Positions 18,216-26,840 are shown, counted from the first letter of the stretch. The stretch is DNA of 64,000 nucleotides from Oscillospiraceae bacterium (GCA_017465665.1 JAFTVU010000004.1:1-64000); one strand, 5' to 3'. A program made the numbers and translations. Notes: a model not told the origin generated them from the letters alone.

Positions 18216-18794
18216 TTACAGGGACTTGATGATCTCGCCCATCATGCCGGGAGCTGCTGCAATAGCGTTGGACTCGTCGGTATCGATGTGCATAGCATCA
18301 GCAAACTTATCGCTTACTCTTACAACAACGTCGCCAAGGATAGCTGTTCTGCCGTTTGTTGTGCACTTTACCCATACAACATCCTTGTTCTGGATGCCGA
18401 GCTTCTCAGCTGTCTCAGGGATCATGTGGATGTGACGCTGTGCAACGATAACGCCCTCCTTGATCTCAACCTCGCCTGCGGGGCCTCTCAGGATGCAGCC
18501 GGGAGTACCTGCAACATCGCCGCTCTCCTTGATAGCGATACCGAGACCGATGGAGCGAGCGTCTGTAGCGGAAAGCTCAACCTGATCTGCAGGACGTACA
18601 GGGCCGAGGATGGATACGTTTGCAAGCTCCTTCTTGGGGCCTACAACTGTGATACGCTCCTCACAAGCGTACTGACCGGGCTGGGAAAGATCCTTCTTCT
18701 TTGTGAGCTCGTGGCCCTTGCCGAACAGGATTTCAAGTGTCTCCTGTGTAACGTGAGCGTGACGTGCGGATGTTTCGATAAGAATTTCTGCCAT
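18216..18794 (-). CDS. pduL: phosphate propanoyltransferase (PduL family)
   Basis: 192 aa from ATG 18794 (MAEILIETSARHAHVTQE), GGAGG 9 nt upstream. The two metal-binding His motifs of PduL are present, SARHAHVT and AQRHIHMIPE, with LRGPAGEVEIKEGVI between. PduL interconverts acyl-CoA and acyl-phosphate; in clostridial organisms without microcompartments it can serve as the phosphotransacetylase partner of acetate kinase. No encapsulation peptide or microcompartment gene is nearby, so a housekeeping acetate-forming role is inferred. Confidence 0.93.
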   Translation of the reverse strand: MAEILIETSARHAHVTQETLEILFGKGHELTKKKDLSQPGQYACEERITVVGPKKELANVSILGPVRPADQVELSATDARSIGLGIAIKESGDVAGTPGCILRGPAGEVEIKEGVIVAQRHIHMIPETAEKLGIQNKDVVWVKCTTNGRTAILGDVVVRVSDKFADAMHIDTDESNAIAAAPGMMGEIIKSL

Positions 18795-18929
18795 TTTTAT
18801 GTTCCTCCGATGATGTTTTTTGCGGCTCCGATAACTTTCGGAGCACATTATACATAAATTATACTACTTTTCGACAGAAAAATCAATACATAATCCCAAA
18901 ATATTGATAGATTTATGACTATCCGATAA

Positions 18930-19355
18930 TTATTCCTCTTCTTCGGGCAGCAGCTTCCTGGGAATGCGGTATTCAAGCTCTTCCTCCAGCGTCCAGCCAT
19001 CTTCAAGATACGGAATACGCTTTGTTTCGCCGTTGTCATCGCGGATATATTCGCCTATCTCCACATCGGTAAGGATATGCACCTCGCACTCGTCCTCGCC
19101 CTCCTGAAGCCTGTATATGCGCACGCAGAAAAGCTCATCGCTGTCTGCTTCTCTGTAGATATAATCGTAGCTGATGAGATTAGGAATGGCCGCCGAAACA
19201 TTCGAAAGCTTATGTACCAGCTCGCAATCCTCGGTGATATATCCGTCTTCCTGAACCTGCTCCAGCACGTAATCCAGTATCTCGGGATCTATGCTCTCGC
19301 AGCCTGTACAAAGCATCATTGCCGCAAGCAGCAATGCGTAGATCTTCTTTTTCAT
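18930..19355 (-). CDS. small acidic lipoprotein of unknown function
   Basis: 141 aa. Signal peptide MKKKIYALLLAAMMLCTGC with the lipid Cys in LCTGC. The mature part is rich in Glu/Asp, ends PEEEE, and contains LEDGWTLEEELEYRIPRKLLP. ATG 19355 has an AGGAGGAACG site; in-frame starts upstream would spoil the signal peptide. No family recognised; it lies alone, divergent from the zinc operon. Confidence 0.8.
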   Translation of the reverse strand: MKKKIYALLLAAMMLCTGCESIDPEILDYVLEQVQEDGYITEDCELVHKLSNVSAAIPNLISYDYIYREADSDELFCVRIYRLQEGEDECEVHILTDVEIGEYIRDDNGETKRIPYLEDGWTLEEELEYRIPRKLLPEEEE

Positions 19356-19454
19356 TGACGTTCCTCCTGATATCTGATAATTATATTTAGATTGTATCAC
19401 ATAATCTTCTGTGTTTCAAGCGCAATTTTGTGAAAAATCCCATCTTTTATGCCC

Positions 19455-19483
19455 TTGTATTTTAGGTAAGATTATGATATAAT
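19455..19483 (+). promoter_or_regulatory. promoter of the zur-znuACB operon
   Basis: TTGTAT (19455-19460), 17 bp, extended -10 TGATATAAT (TATAAT 19478-19483). Confidence 0.8.
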
Positions 19484-19501
19484 TTGATAGTGACAATCAA
19501 A
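19483..19501 (+). promoter_or_regulatory. candidate Zur operator
   Basis: Inverted repeat TTTGAT-N7-ATCAAA directly downstream of the -10 and over the predicted transcription start of a Fur-family regulator operon. Position suggests autoregulation; it is not a known Zur box sequence. Confidence 0.45.
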
Positions 19502-19522
19502 ATCAATTTCGTGGAGGTGAGC

Positions 19523-19939
19523 ATTACGGACAGAAACAGCTACAACACAAAGCAGCGTGACGAGATAGTTGAGTTCTTTTCGCGTCACAGAGGAAGCTGC
19601 TTTACTGCAAAGGAGCTTATCCGCAGCGGTGAGATATCCGTTGGTGAGGCTACTGTTTACCGAACATTGTCTAAGCTTGCAAATCAGGGAGTGCTCAAGC
19701 GCTATACGGGTGACGGGGCAGGTGCTTCCTATCAGATAAACGACAACGAGGAGTGCTCGAGCCACTTCCATCTGAAGTGTGAAAGGTGCCAGAAGCTGAT
19801 ACACATGGACTGCGGCTTCATGGCGGATATGAAAAAACATATAGAGAGCAGCCACAATTTCACTGTAGATATCGGAAAGACGGTCATCTACGGCCTTTGC
19901 GGCGAATGTGAGAACGAAACTGGAAAAGAGGACAAATAA
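19523..19939 (+). CDS. zur: Fur family regulator, probably Zur
   Basis: About 138 aa. The winged helix (GEATVYRTLSKLANQGVLKRY), the metal site HFHLKCERC and the second zinc pair CGEC mark a Fur-family repressor. Its 1-nt overlap with znuA makes zinc sensing the likely role. Start: GGAGGTGA (19513-19520) points to ATT 19523 (ITDRNSYNTKQRDEIVEFF); in-frame GTG 19511/19517 overlap the ribosome site, and TTG 19484 lies inside the promoter. The ATT start is therefore my best reading, but GTG remains possible. Confidence 0.88.
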   Translation: MTDRNSYNTKQRDEIVEFFSRHRGSCFTAKELIRSGEISVGEATVYRTLSKLANQGVLKRYTGDGAGASYQINDNEECSSHFHLKCERCQKLIHMDCGFMADMKKHIESSHNFTVDIGKTVIYGLCGECENETGKEDK

Positions 19940-20889
19940 TGAAGAAGATATTTGCAGGTATCCTTACAGCGGCTGTGCTGACATCCTGCGCAGGCTGCGC
20001 AGCTGTTGAGGTGCCCGATGCTGAGCAGAAGCTCTCGGTGATCACTACGATATATCCTGCGTATGATTTTGCGCGTCAGGTATTTGGCGATACCGCAGAG
20101 GTAACTCTGCTGCTGAAGCCCGGTACAGAGAGCCATACCTACGATCCCTCGGCAAAGGATATCGTGAACATAAACAACTGTGACCTGTTCATCTATAACG
20201 GCGGTGAATCCGATCAGTGGGTAAGCAGCATACTTGACGGCGCGGATGATATCAATACCCTGCGTATGATGGATGTGGTGGAGCTCCGTGAGGAGGAGCA
20301 CACCGAGGGTATGCAGACAGAGCACGACCACGAGGAACACGATCATGAGCACGAGGAAGACGTATATGACGAGCATATCTGGACATCTCCCAGAAACGCT
20401 ATCGATATAGTTGCGGCAGTGGCGGCAAAGGCTTGTGAGATATCGCCCGAAAATTCAGAGATGTACGATCAGGCATCGGGTGCTTATATCACGCAGATTT
20501 TAAGCCTTGCTGTGAGCTTTGATGCGCTTCTTGCTGACGAAGAACGTTACTTTATCTTTGGCGACCGTTTTCCGCTGCTGTACTTCTTTGAGGAATATGA
20601 TCTGAACTATTACGCAGCTTTCCCCGGCTGCGGCAGCAATGTGGAGCCCTCTGCGCAGACTATCTCGTTCCTGCTGGACAAGCTTGCAGGTGATGATGTA
20701 GTGCCTGCGGTGTTTACAATAGAGCTTTCAAGTGGACAGATTGCAGCTACTCTTGCTGAGGACAGCGACCTTGATGTGTATGAGTTCCATGCCTGCCACA
20801 ACATCACTGCGGATGATTTTGCCGCAGGAGAGACATACGTCTCGCTTATGGAGAGAAATTACGAAATGCTGAAAACTGTACTTTCATGA
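19939..20889 (+). CDS. znuA: zinc ABC transporter substrate-binding lipoprotein ZnuA
   Basis: 316 aa, lipoprotein signal (TSCAGC). Zinc ligands: His in PGTESHTYDPSAKD, the His-rich flexible loop (EHDHEEHDHEHEED), and HIWTSPRNA; HACHNITADDF near the C-terminus. It captures zinc (or manganese) outside the membrane for the ZnuCB importer encoded next. The His-rich loop favours zinc. Confidence 0.94.
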   Translation: MKKIFAGILTAAVLTSCAGCAAVEVPDAEQKLSVITTIYPAYDFARQVFGDTAEVTLLLKPGTESHTYDPSAKDIVNINNCDLFIYNGGESDQWVSSILDGADDINTLRMMDVVELREEEHTEGMQTEHDHEEHDHEHEEDVYDEHIWTSPRNAIDIVAAVAAKACEISPENSEMYDQASGAYITQILSLAVSFDALLADEERYFIFGDRFPLLYFFEEYDLNYYAAFPGCGSNVEPSAQTISFLLDKLAGDDVVPAVFTIELSSGQIAATLAEDSDLDVYEFHACHNITADDFAAGETYVSLMERNYEMLKTVLS

Positions 20890-20896
20890 GGATACT

Positions 20897-21601
20897 ATGG
20901 CACTTATAAAAACTGACAACATAACGCTGTCGTACGAGAATATGACAGTTATTGAGAATATGAGCTTTGAAGTGAACAGCGGTGATTATCTCTGCATAGT
21001 AGGCGAGAACGGCAGTGGCAAGAGTACGCTGATGAAGTCTCTTCTTTCGCTGAAAAGACCTGTGAGCGGCTCTATCGTATTCGGTGACGGGCTGAAGCAT
21101 AAGGAGATAGGCTATCTTCCGCAGCAGACAGGCGCACAAAAGGATTTCCCTGCAAATGTGGGGGAGGTAGTGGTATCGGGCTGCCAGAATTCTATGGGGC
21201 TGCGTCCGTTCTATTCCGCAAAGGAACGTGCGCTTGCCATGGAAAACATGATGAAGCTGGGCATCTGGGAGCTGCGCAAGCGCTCCTACCGTGAGCTTTC
21301 GGGCGGCCAGCAGCAGCGTGTATTGCTTGCAAGGGCGCTGTGTGCCACTAAGAAGCTGCTGCTTCTGGATGAGCCTGTTTCGGGCCTTGACCCGATGGTG
21401 ACCGCCGAGATGTACAGCATGATATCAGGCATAAACAAAAGCGGCGTTACCGTTGTGATGGTAACGCATGATATATCTGCGGCGTTGCAGTATGCAAGTC
21501 ACATACTCTGCCTGCGCTCGGGTGAGTGGTTCTTCGGAACACGTCAGGAGTTCCTTGACAGTGACGCTTCTGCATTTCTCAGAGGAGGTGAGCAGTCATG
21601 A
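20897..21601 (+). CDS. znuC: zinc ABC transporter ATP-binding protein ZnuC
   Basis: 234 aa. Walker A GENGSGKST, signature LSGGQQQR, Walker B LLLDEPVSGLDP. It belongs to the metal ABC (FeoB-independent, cluster 9) ATPases. It starts 7 nt after znuA and its stop overlaps the znuB start (ATGATG). Confidence 0.95.
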   Translation: MALIKTDNITLSYENMTVIENMSFEVNSGDYLCIVGENGSGKSTLMKSLLSLKRPVSGSIVFGDGLKHKEIGYLPQQTGAQKDFPANVGEVVVSGCQNSMGLRPFYSAKERALAMENMMKLGIWELRKRSYRELSGGQQQRVLLARALCATKKLLLLDEPVSGLDPMVTAEMYSMISGINKSGVTVVMVTHDISAALQYASHILCLRSGEWFFGTRQEFLDSDASAFLRGGEQS

Positions 21602-22425
21602 TGCAAATGATATCTGATATGCTCAGCACGCCTGTTCTGCTGCGTGCGCTGGTGGTAGGAATACTGGTGTCCCTTTGTGCGGCACTGCTTGGCGTTACGC
21701 TGGTGCTGAAGCGCTATTCCATGATAGGCGACGGTCTTTCACATGTGGGCTTCGGTGCGCTTGCGGTGGCTACCGTTATGAACGTTGCGCCTATGGCTGT
21801 GGCGATACCTGTGGTAATTGCAGCGGCATTCATACTGCTCAGGCTTTCCGGCAGCGGCAAGATAAAGGGTGATGCGGCGATCGCGCTGATATCCACGGCT
21901 GCGCTTGCTATCGGTGTTATGGCGGTATCCATGTCTGACGGAATGAATGTGGATATCAACAGCTATCTTTTCGGCAGCATAATCTCTGTAGGAAAAGAGG
22001 ATGTTTTCACAAGCGTTGCGCTGGCTGTCGTGGTAATCGCAGTGTTCATCTTCTTTTATACGAAAATATTCGCCATTACCTTTGATGAGAGCTTCGCAAA
22101 GGCTACGGGAACAAATGTAGGCGCATACAACATGCTGATAGCACTGCTGACGGCGGTGACGATAGTTATCGGCATGCGCCTTATGGGCAGCATGCTTATA
22201 TCAAGTCTGATAATCTTTCCTGCGCTTTGCTCCATGCGTGTGTTCAGGAGCTTTCTCTCGGTGACGATATGCTCCGCAGTGATCTCTGTGGTCACGTTCA
22301 TTGCGGGTATGCTGATATCCTACATGGCGGATACTCCCTGCGGTGCAAGCATCGTATGCGTGAATATCGTGGTGTTTGCGGTGTTCTTTGCGGCAGGCAA
22401 AGTGCTGGGCAGAGCGAGGAGGTAA
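21598..22425 (+). CDS. znuB: zinc ABC transporter permease ZnuB
   Basis: 275 aa, about eight membrane helices. Family landmarks: MLSTPVLLRALVVGILVSLCAALLGVTLVLKRYSMIGDGLSHVGFGALAVA and AYNMLIALLTAVTIVIGMRLMGSMLISSLIIFPA (shown here only as landmarks; each is a standard ABC-3 motif). Confidence 0.94.
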   Translation: MMQMISDMLSTPVLLRALVVGILVSLCAALLGVTLVLKRYSMIGDGLSHVGFGALAVATVMNVAPMAVAIPVVIAAAFILLRLSGSGKIKGDAAIALISTAALAIGVMAVSMSDGMNVDINSYLFGSIISVGKEDVFTSVALAVVVIAVFIFFYTKIFAITFDESFAKATGTNVGAYNMLIALLTAVTIVIGMRLMGSMLISSLIIFPALCSMRVFRSFLSVTICSAVISVVTFIAGMLISYMADTPCGASIVCVNIVVFAVFFAAGKVLGRARR

Positions 22426-22427
22426 GC

Positions 22428-23306
22428 ATGAACAGACTGAAGATAGCACTGCTCCAGATAACGGACGGCGGCTCGCTCAGCTCAAATCTGCGTATCGGAA
22501 TCGAAGCGTGCAGGCGTGCAAAGGAGATGGGCGCGGATATTGCGCTGTTTCCAGAAATGTGGAGCTGCGGATACTATATCCCCGAGGATATCGATGAGCT
22601 GAAAGGGCTTGCGATATCTCCCGAAAGTGATTTTGTCAACTGGTTCGGTGCGCTTGCGGCAGAGCTTGATATGGCCATCGGAATAACTCTGCTGGAGGCT
22701 TATGATCCGCTGCCGAGGAATACTCTGGTGCTGTTCGACAGGCACGGCAGACGTGTGCTGACCTATGCAAAGGTACATACCTGTGATTTCGGTGATGAAT
22801 GCAGACTGACGGCAGGCGATGATTTTTATGTTGCAGAGCTTGATACGGCTATCGGCGGGGTAAAGGTCGGGGCGATGATATGCTATGACCGTGAATTCCC
22901 CGAAAGCGCACGTATACTCATGCTGAAAGGCGCGGAGCTGATACTCGTGCCCAACGCATGCCCGATGGAGATAAACCGCCTTTCCCAGTTAAGAGGAAGA
23001 GCTTACGAGAATATGACTGCCATTGCCACCTGCAATTATCCCGAGGGCAAGCCCGATTGCAACGGACACTCCTCCGCATTTGACGGAGTTGCATATCTGC
23101 CTGAGCTGAGCGGCTCAAGGGACACCTGCATACTTGAAGCGGACGGAAGCGAGGGTATCTATATCGCAGAGCTTGATATGGATATGCTCAGAGCCTATCG
23201 TTCGGAAGAGGTACACGGCAACGCATACAGACGTCCGCAGAAATATCACCTGCTGACAGATGAACGTATCGATGCGCCGTTTATAAGAGATGATCGCAGA
23301 GATTGA
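22428..23306 (+). CDS. carbon-nitrogen hydrolase (nitrilase superfamily)
   Basis: 292 aa. The catalytic triad is visible: Glu in LFPEMWSCGY, Lys in TYAKVHTCDFG, Cys in GAMICYDREFPE. The family hydrolyses amides or nitriles; the substrate cannot be read from sequence. It follows znuB by 2 nt with an AGGAGG site inside the znuB end, so it is part of the zinc operon, an unusual partner. Confidence 0.92.
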   Translation: MNRLKIALLQITDGGSLSSNLRIGIEACRRAKEMGADIALFPEMWSCGYYIPEDIDELKGLAISPESDFVNWFGALAAELDMAIGITLLEAYDPLPRNTLVLFDRHGRRVLTYAKVHTCDFGDECRLTAGDDFYVAELDTAIGGVKVGAMICYDREFPESARILMLKGAELILVPNACPMEINRLSQLRGRAYENMTAIATCNYPEGKPDCNGHSSAFDGVAYLPELSGSRDTCILEADGSEGIYIAELDMDMLRAYRSEEVHGNAYRRPQKYHLLTDERIDAPFIRDDRRD

Positions 23307-23352
23307 TCTGTAAAAAAAGACCCGAGTGCTAGTGCGACAGTCATATAGAAGT

Positions 23353-24373
23353 ATTAAAAGCCACTTTTGATGTTGATGTCAAAAGTGACTTTGTGTTGCT
23401 TATGACGTTGACTTTTTATATCAGCAATGCTATAATTAACTGACTGATAAACTTGAATTTTACAACCAAGGTGAAACATATGAAAAAGATAGATAGAAAT
23501 AGTAGTATATTTGGTTTAGATGAGTATAAAAAAAATAAGAATCAATTTCATATGATAGAACTGAGCTTGCTTTCTCCAGATTTATTGTTGTATAGCGATG
23601 AAGAAAACTATTTGATTTGTCGTGGACAAGTAGGGAGACCTATTTGGATATGGACAGTTGATGGAATTAATCAAGATGCGTTGAAAGAAGTTGTCGAACT
23701 TATTACGGAGCAATATCTGACAGATGTTGCAAAGTGTAAATTTACTTCCAAGAGAGAGTTCTATACATTTCTAAAAGAAATAGGTTATCCATATTTAAAT
23801 GATGATTATTTTGAAATGGGTTCATTAGAATGTCGTCAAGTGAAACAACCCAGGAAATGTGATGGATATAGCGAGAAGGCTGTTATTAATGATATAGAGA
23901 TTCTTGCAAAGTATTGGTATGATGATAATCAGGAGATGAACTCGTCGACACCTATTACCCTGCAAAGAGCGTATGAAGAGATAAAAGCAATGATTGAATC
24001 AGAGAATTTATGGATTTGGAGAAATTCTTTAGACAAAATTGTATGTATGGTTCATTACAAAATTGTTGGCAGCCAAGTGAGGTTATCGCATGTTTATACA
24101 CCGAGAGATGAGCGACGAAAGGGGTACGCAGCAAATTTGATTCATGACGTAACAAAATTGTTATTGGAAATGGATCTTGAACCGCTTTTGTATACGGACT
24201 ATCATTACATTGCATCTAATAAAGCATACAAGAATGCAGGATATACAGAAACGGGTGTGCTGATTAATTTCTCTTGTAGCATAAGATGAAAATCATAAAT
24301 TCCAATTTGTCGTACTGAATATAAAATAAACTCCAGAGAAGAAGCTTTCTTCTCTGGAGTTACTTCTTTATGG
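23353..24373 (+). mobile_element. single-gene cassette, copy 1 (GNAT cargo)
   Basis: Contains the shared 5' hairpin (arms 23356-23370 and 23379-23392), promoter TTGACT (23408)-17-TATAAT (23431), a conserved leader around GATAAACTTGAATTT, one AT-rich gene, and the shared 3' hairpin ACTCCAGAGAAGA / TCTTCTCTGGAGT (24330-24342, 24348-24360). Copies 2 and 3 at 48839 and 54306 share these flanks. Exact ends are uncertain by 10-30 bp; no recombinase or terminal repeat is seen. Confidence 0.65.
23480..24289 (+). CDS. GNAT family N-acetyltransferase (cassette cargo)
   Basis: 269 aa. The C-terminal third has the GNAT acetyl-CoA fold: LSHVYTPRDERRKGYAANLI (motif A with R/G-x-x-G/A) and YTDYHYIASNKAYKNAGYTE (motif B). 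The N-terminal 150 residues match no family I know. Codon and base use are much more AT-rich than the flanking genes, which suggests transfer. ATG 23480 has a GGTGAAA site; it is expressed from the cassette promoter. Confidence 0.82.
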   Translation: MKKIDRNSSIFGLDEYKKNKNQFHMIELSLLSPDLLLYSDEENYLICRGQVGRPIWIWTVDGINQDALKEVVELITEQYLTDVAKCKFTSKREFYTFLKEIGYPYLNDDYFEMGSLECRQVKQPRKCDGYSEKAVINDIEILAKYWYDDNQEMNSSTPITLQRAYEEIKAMIESENLWIWRNSLDKIVCMVHYKIVGSQVRLSHVYTPRDERRKGYAANLIHDVTKLLLEMDLEPLLYTDYHYIASNKAYKNAGYTETGVLINFSCSIR

Positions 24374-24401
24374 CTACCCCCATTTTGCTCGGGTCTTTCT
24401 G

Positions 24402-25331
24402 TTATATTATGCGGTCTTTCAGTTCATCGGAGGGCGTTTCGGCGCTGTCTGATATCAGCTTCATAACATCCCTTTTTGTGAGTGTGGCTGCTGCGGATGC
24501 GGTGCCGTCTGCACCGAGCTTTATGCGTCTGTGTCTGATGACAAGGAATGCTGCTCCGACGATAAGCATAACGGCGGCAGCGGCCGCAGCGATGATGAGT
24601 ATATTTCCGTAGTTGGTGGTCTTGTCAATGATAACGATAGGTTCACCGCCGATGACTGCCGAGCCGCCTGCTTCAACTCCGAAGCCTGTATCGGGCACTG
24701 AAATGCGCTCGCCTGTGGCGCACATTGCCGCATCGTACAGCCAGCCCTCGCTGTCTGCAACGGATACCAGCCCGTCAAATCTGCCTGCAAGCTTTTCCAG
24801 ACATTCCTCGGTTCTGTTTTCGGGTGCGACGATGATGATATCCTCTGTTTCATAGCCGAAAGAGATATAACAATCAGGGAATTCTTCACGCAGCTGCGCG
24901 TATATCTCCTGCCGCTCGTTGTAGCTGTATGAGGCCTGCTCGAATACAATGTAACATGAGCTGTCCGCAAGCTCCAGTATCTCGTCCTTGTTTTCCTGCG
25001 ACATATCGGTAAGCCCTGCCCGTATGCAGATGGCGAGTTCATCATCTTCGGTCAGCATCTTGTCATAGGCTGCGATGTAGGAGATGTATTCGGGATAGCC
25101 GCTGTTGTAGTAGTGATGGTCCAGGTTCTTTATGCTTCCGCGTCCCTGTTCGCCGATGGGTGCAGCGTATGCGGTAACTAGCTCCTCCTGCGGCTCGGGA
25201 ACGTAGTCGGACGGAGCTGTCATTACGGGGCGAGTGGTCTCTGCCATGCTGGTTTCGGATTGTGCAGATGCCGTTGTTCCGATGGATAACAAAAGCGATA
25301 ATATGATGGCTGTTATAGCTGTTTTTTTCAT
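24402..25331 (-). CDS. type I membrane protein downstream of an ECF sigma factor
   Basis: 309 aa. Signal peptide (AITAIILSLLLSIGTTASAQ), an extracytoplasmic domain of ~230 residues, one membrane helix near 255-280 (IIAAAAAAVMLIVGAAFLVI) and a basic cytoplasmic tail. Overlaps the sigma-factor gene by 4 nt (ATGA), so it is translated with it. It could be a sensor or anti-sigma-like partner, but no known anti-sigma domain is visible; the large extracellular part argues for a sensory or effector role. Confidence 0.82.
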   Translation of the reverse strand: MKKTAITAIILSLLLSIGTTASAQSETSMAETTRPVMTAPSDYVPEPQEELVTAYAAPIGEQGRGSIKNLDHHYYNSGYPEYISYIAAYDKMLTEDDELAICIRAGLTDMSQENKDEILELADSSCYIVFEQASYSYNERQEIYAQLREEFPDCYISFGYETEDIIIVAPENRTEECLEKLAGRFDGLVSVADSEGWLYDAAMCATGERISVPDTGFGVEAGGSAVIGGEPIVIIDKTTNYGNILIIAAAAAAVMLIVGAAFLVIRHRRIKLGADGTASAAATLTKRDVMKLISDSAETPSDELKDRII

Positions 25332-25840
25332 GATATACCTCCGTTCAGGATGTCCCTCAGAGTGGCCAGGGCTTTGTTGTAGCGCCACAGCACTGTTCCG
25401 AGGGGAGTTTCGGTGGCTTCGGAGATCTCGCGGAATTTCAGTCCCGCATTTATATGCAGTACAACGATGCTGCGCTGTTCTTCGGGAAGCATAGAGAGCG
25501 CTGCGGTTATGTCGGATGTATCCTCACGCTCGGGCGCAGGAATATCACAGTGATCCTCCGTGCTTTCGTGTACAGGCTCACGGCGCAGCATATCCAGTGC
25601 GCAGTTCCTTGCAGCTTTGAATATATACGCACGCGGCTTCGCGATATCCGCAGGAGGCGGTGAGCTCTGCAGCTTCATGAAAAGCTCCTGCACGGCGTCC
25701 TCTGCAAGAACACGACTGCCTGTTATGCGCAGCGCAATGGTGTATATCGGTGTGCTGAGATCATCGTATATTTCTGCAAGTGCCGAGCGCTCGCCGTTTT
25801 TAAGCTGTGCGAGAGCCTGCCGCAGCTCGGTATCTGTCAT
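25328..25840 (-). CDS. RNA polymerase ECF-type sigma factor
   Basis: 170 aa. Region 2 (DAVQELFMKL, AYIFKAARNCALDMLRRE) and region 4 with a helix-turn-helix (LPEEQRSIVVLHINAGLKFREISEATETPLGTVLWRYNKAL) are both present (each a segment of a longer run). It directs RNA polymerase to a dedicated promoter set. ATG 25840 is chosen: GGAG sits 8 nt upstream, while the GTG three codons earlier overlaps it. Confidence 0.93.
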   Translation of the reverse strand: MTDTELRQALAQLKNGERSALAEIYDDLSTPIYTIALRITGSRVLAEDAVQELFMKLQSSPPPADIAKPRAYIFKAARNCALDMLRREPVHESTEDHCDIPAPEREDTSDITAALSMLPEEQRSIVVLHINAGLKFREISEATETPLGTVLWRYNKALATLRDILNGGIS

Positions 25841-25929
25841 AAATGTCACTCCTTTCGGGCGGAAATATTTCTGCCTTCATAAGCTATAACGTGCGGAGAG
25901 GTGTTTTTTATTGGCGGCGGATAAAAATA

Positions 25930-25955
25930 TTAAAGGCGACCGCAGCCGCCTTTGC
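25930..25955 (-). terminator. terminator of the DUF membrane protein gene
   Basis: Arms AAAGGCG / CGCCTTT (25932-25938, 25947-25953); on the minus strand followed by AATATTTTTAT. Confidence 0.75.
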
Positions 25956-25964
25956 ATATATGAT

Positions 25965-26699
25965 TTACTGTTCTGCTGTCTTGTTTCTGGCTTCCTCATA
26001 CAGCTTCATGAACTGAGGACGGTCTTTTTCAAAGATAGCTTCAAGCTGATACGAAAAGATGAACGGATCATATTCGCTGAATATGTTGGGGATATGCTGA
26101 TACAGCTTTTCTGCGATATCCTCCACATGCTTTACGTCAACTCCGTCTACATAGTAGGTGCTCTTTTCGGTGAATACCAGAATACGTACAACGAATGAAC
26201 TCTGTCCTTTTCTTCCTACCTGAGCGCACAGCCAGTATATCTTATCACGGGGAATAGCTTTCACCTTGCCGAGACCGTTGTTCAGCAGCAGGTAGGTGGC
26301 GGTGAGCGCTATCTTTTCACCGGAGGGCTTTCTTCCGTCGGAGAAATCGGATATGTATTCATCTACCAGCAGCTTGCCGTCTGCTGCCTCGCTGTCGATG
26401 AGCTTAGCCACATTTTCCTTTGTATCCTCGTTAAAGGGGAGTATCAGGCACTGGCCTTTTGTTGCAGTACGCAGCGAGCCTATAAGTCCCACTGTGCAGG
26501 ATAACAGCATTACTGCCGCAAGTCCTATGAGCATTACTACCAGTTTCTTGTCTTCGGGGTCGTTCATGTCGAGAGAGCTTTTCAACGCGAAGAACAGAAC
26601 TCCTCCGATAATGATAAAGAATATCAGCGCGGCTGAAAACATCTTTCTCTTTTTCTTGTTTGCTGTTTCGGATATCTGTGCAAGATAGCTTTTTTCCAT
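25965..26699 (-). CDS. two-helix membrane protein of unknown function
   Basis: 244 aa. Two adjacent membrane helices near the N-terminus (SAALIFFIIIGGVLFFALK and VVMLIGLAAVMLLSCTVGLI) and a C-terminal cytoplasmic domain of ~150 residues with EKIALTATYLLLNNGLGKVKAIPRDKIYW. Similar architecture is common in Clostridia under DUF6709-like names; I do not know a function. ATG 26699 with AAAGGAG upstream. Monocistronic. Confidence 0.8.
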   Translation of the reverse strand: MEKSYLAQISETANKKKRKMFSAALIFFIIIGGVLFFALKSSLDMNDPEDKKLVVMLIGLAAVMLLSCTVGLIGSLRTATKGQCLILPFNEDTKENVAKLIDSEAADGKLLVDEYISDFSDGRKPSGEKIALTATYLLLNNGLGKVKAIPRDKIYWLCAQVGRKGQSSFVVRILVFTEKSTYYVDGVDVKHVEDIAEKLYQHIPNIFSEYDPFIFSYQLEAIFEKDRPQFMKLYEEARNKTAEQ

Positions 26700-26811
26700 G
26701 TCTATGCTCCTTTGGATGTGATGTGGGTTATTATACCCATCTGCAATATATTGTATCACAGATCAAAGATAAAGTCAAATAAAAACTTTCCTTAAAAATT
26801 TATGAAAACAC

Positions 26812-26840
26812 TTGCAATGCAGTTCAAAGTGATATATAAT
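26812..26840 (+). promoter_or_regulatory. promoter of the zapA-like gene
   Basis: TTGCAA (26812-26817), 17 bp, TATAAT (26835-26840). Confidence 0.85.

Larger units (their letters stand above)
23316..24398. terminator. terminator split by an inserted cassette
   Basis: Left arm AAAGACCCGAG (23316-23326, preceded by an A-run) and right arm CTCGGGTCTTT (24388-24398) are perfectly complementary and identical to the intact terminator at 18173-18198, but are separated by 1061 bp. It lay between the hydrolase gene and the convergent minus-strand gene at 24402. Confidence 0.8.

Noticed and set aside
23316..24398. Cassette copy 1 as an insertion sequence or integron cassette
   Set aside because: No transposase, no terminal inverted repeats, no clear target duplication and no attC-like fold were found; the conserved hairpins are terminator-like rather than attC-like.
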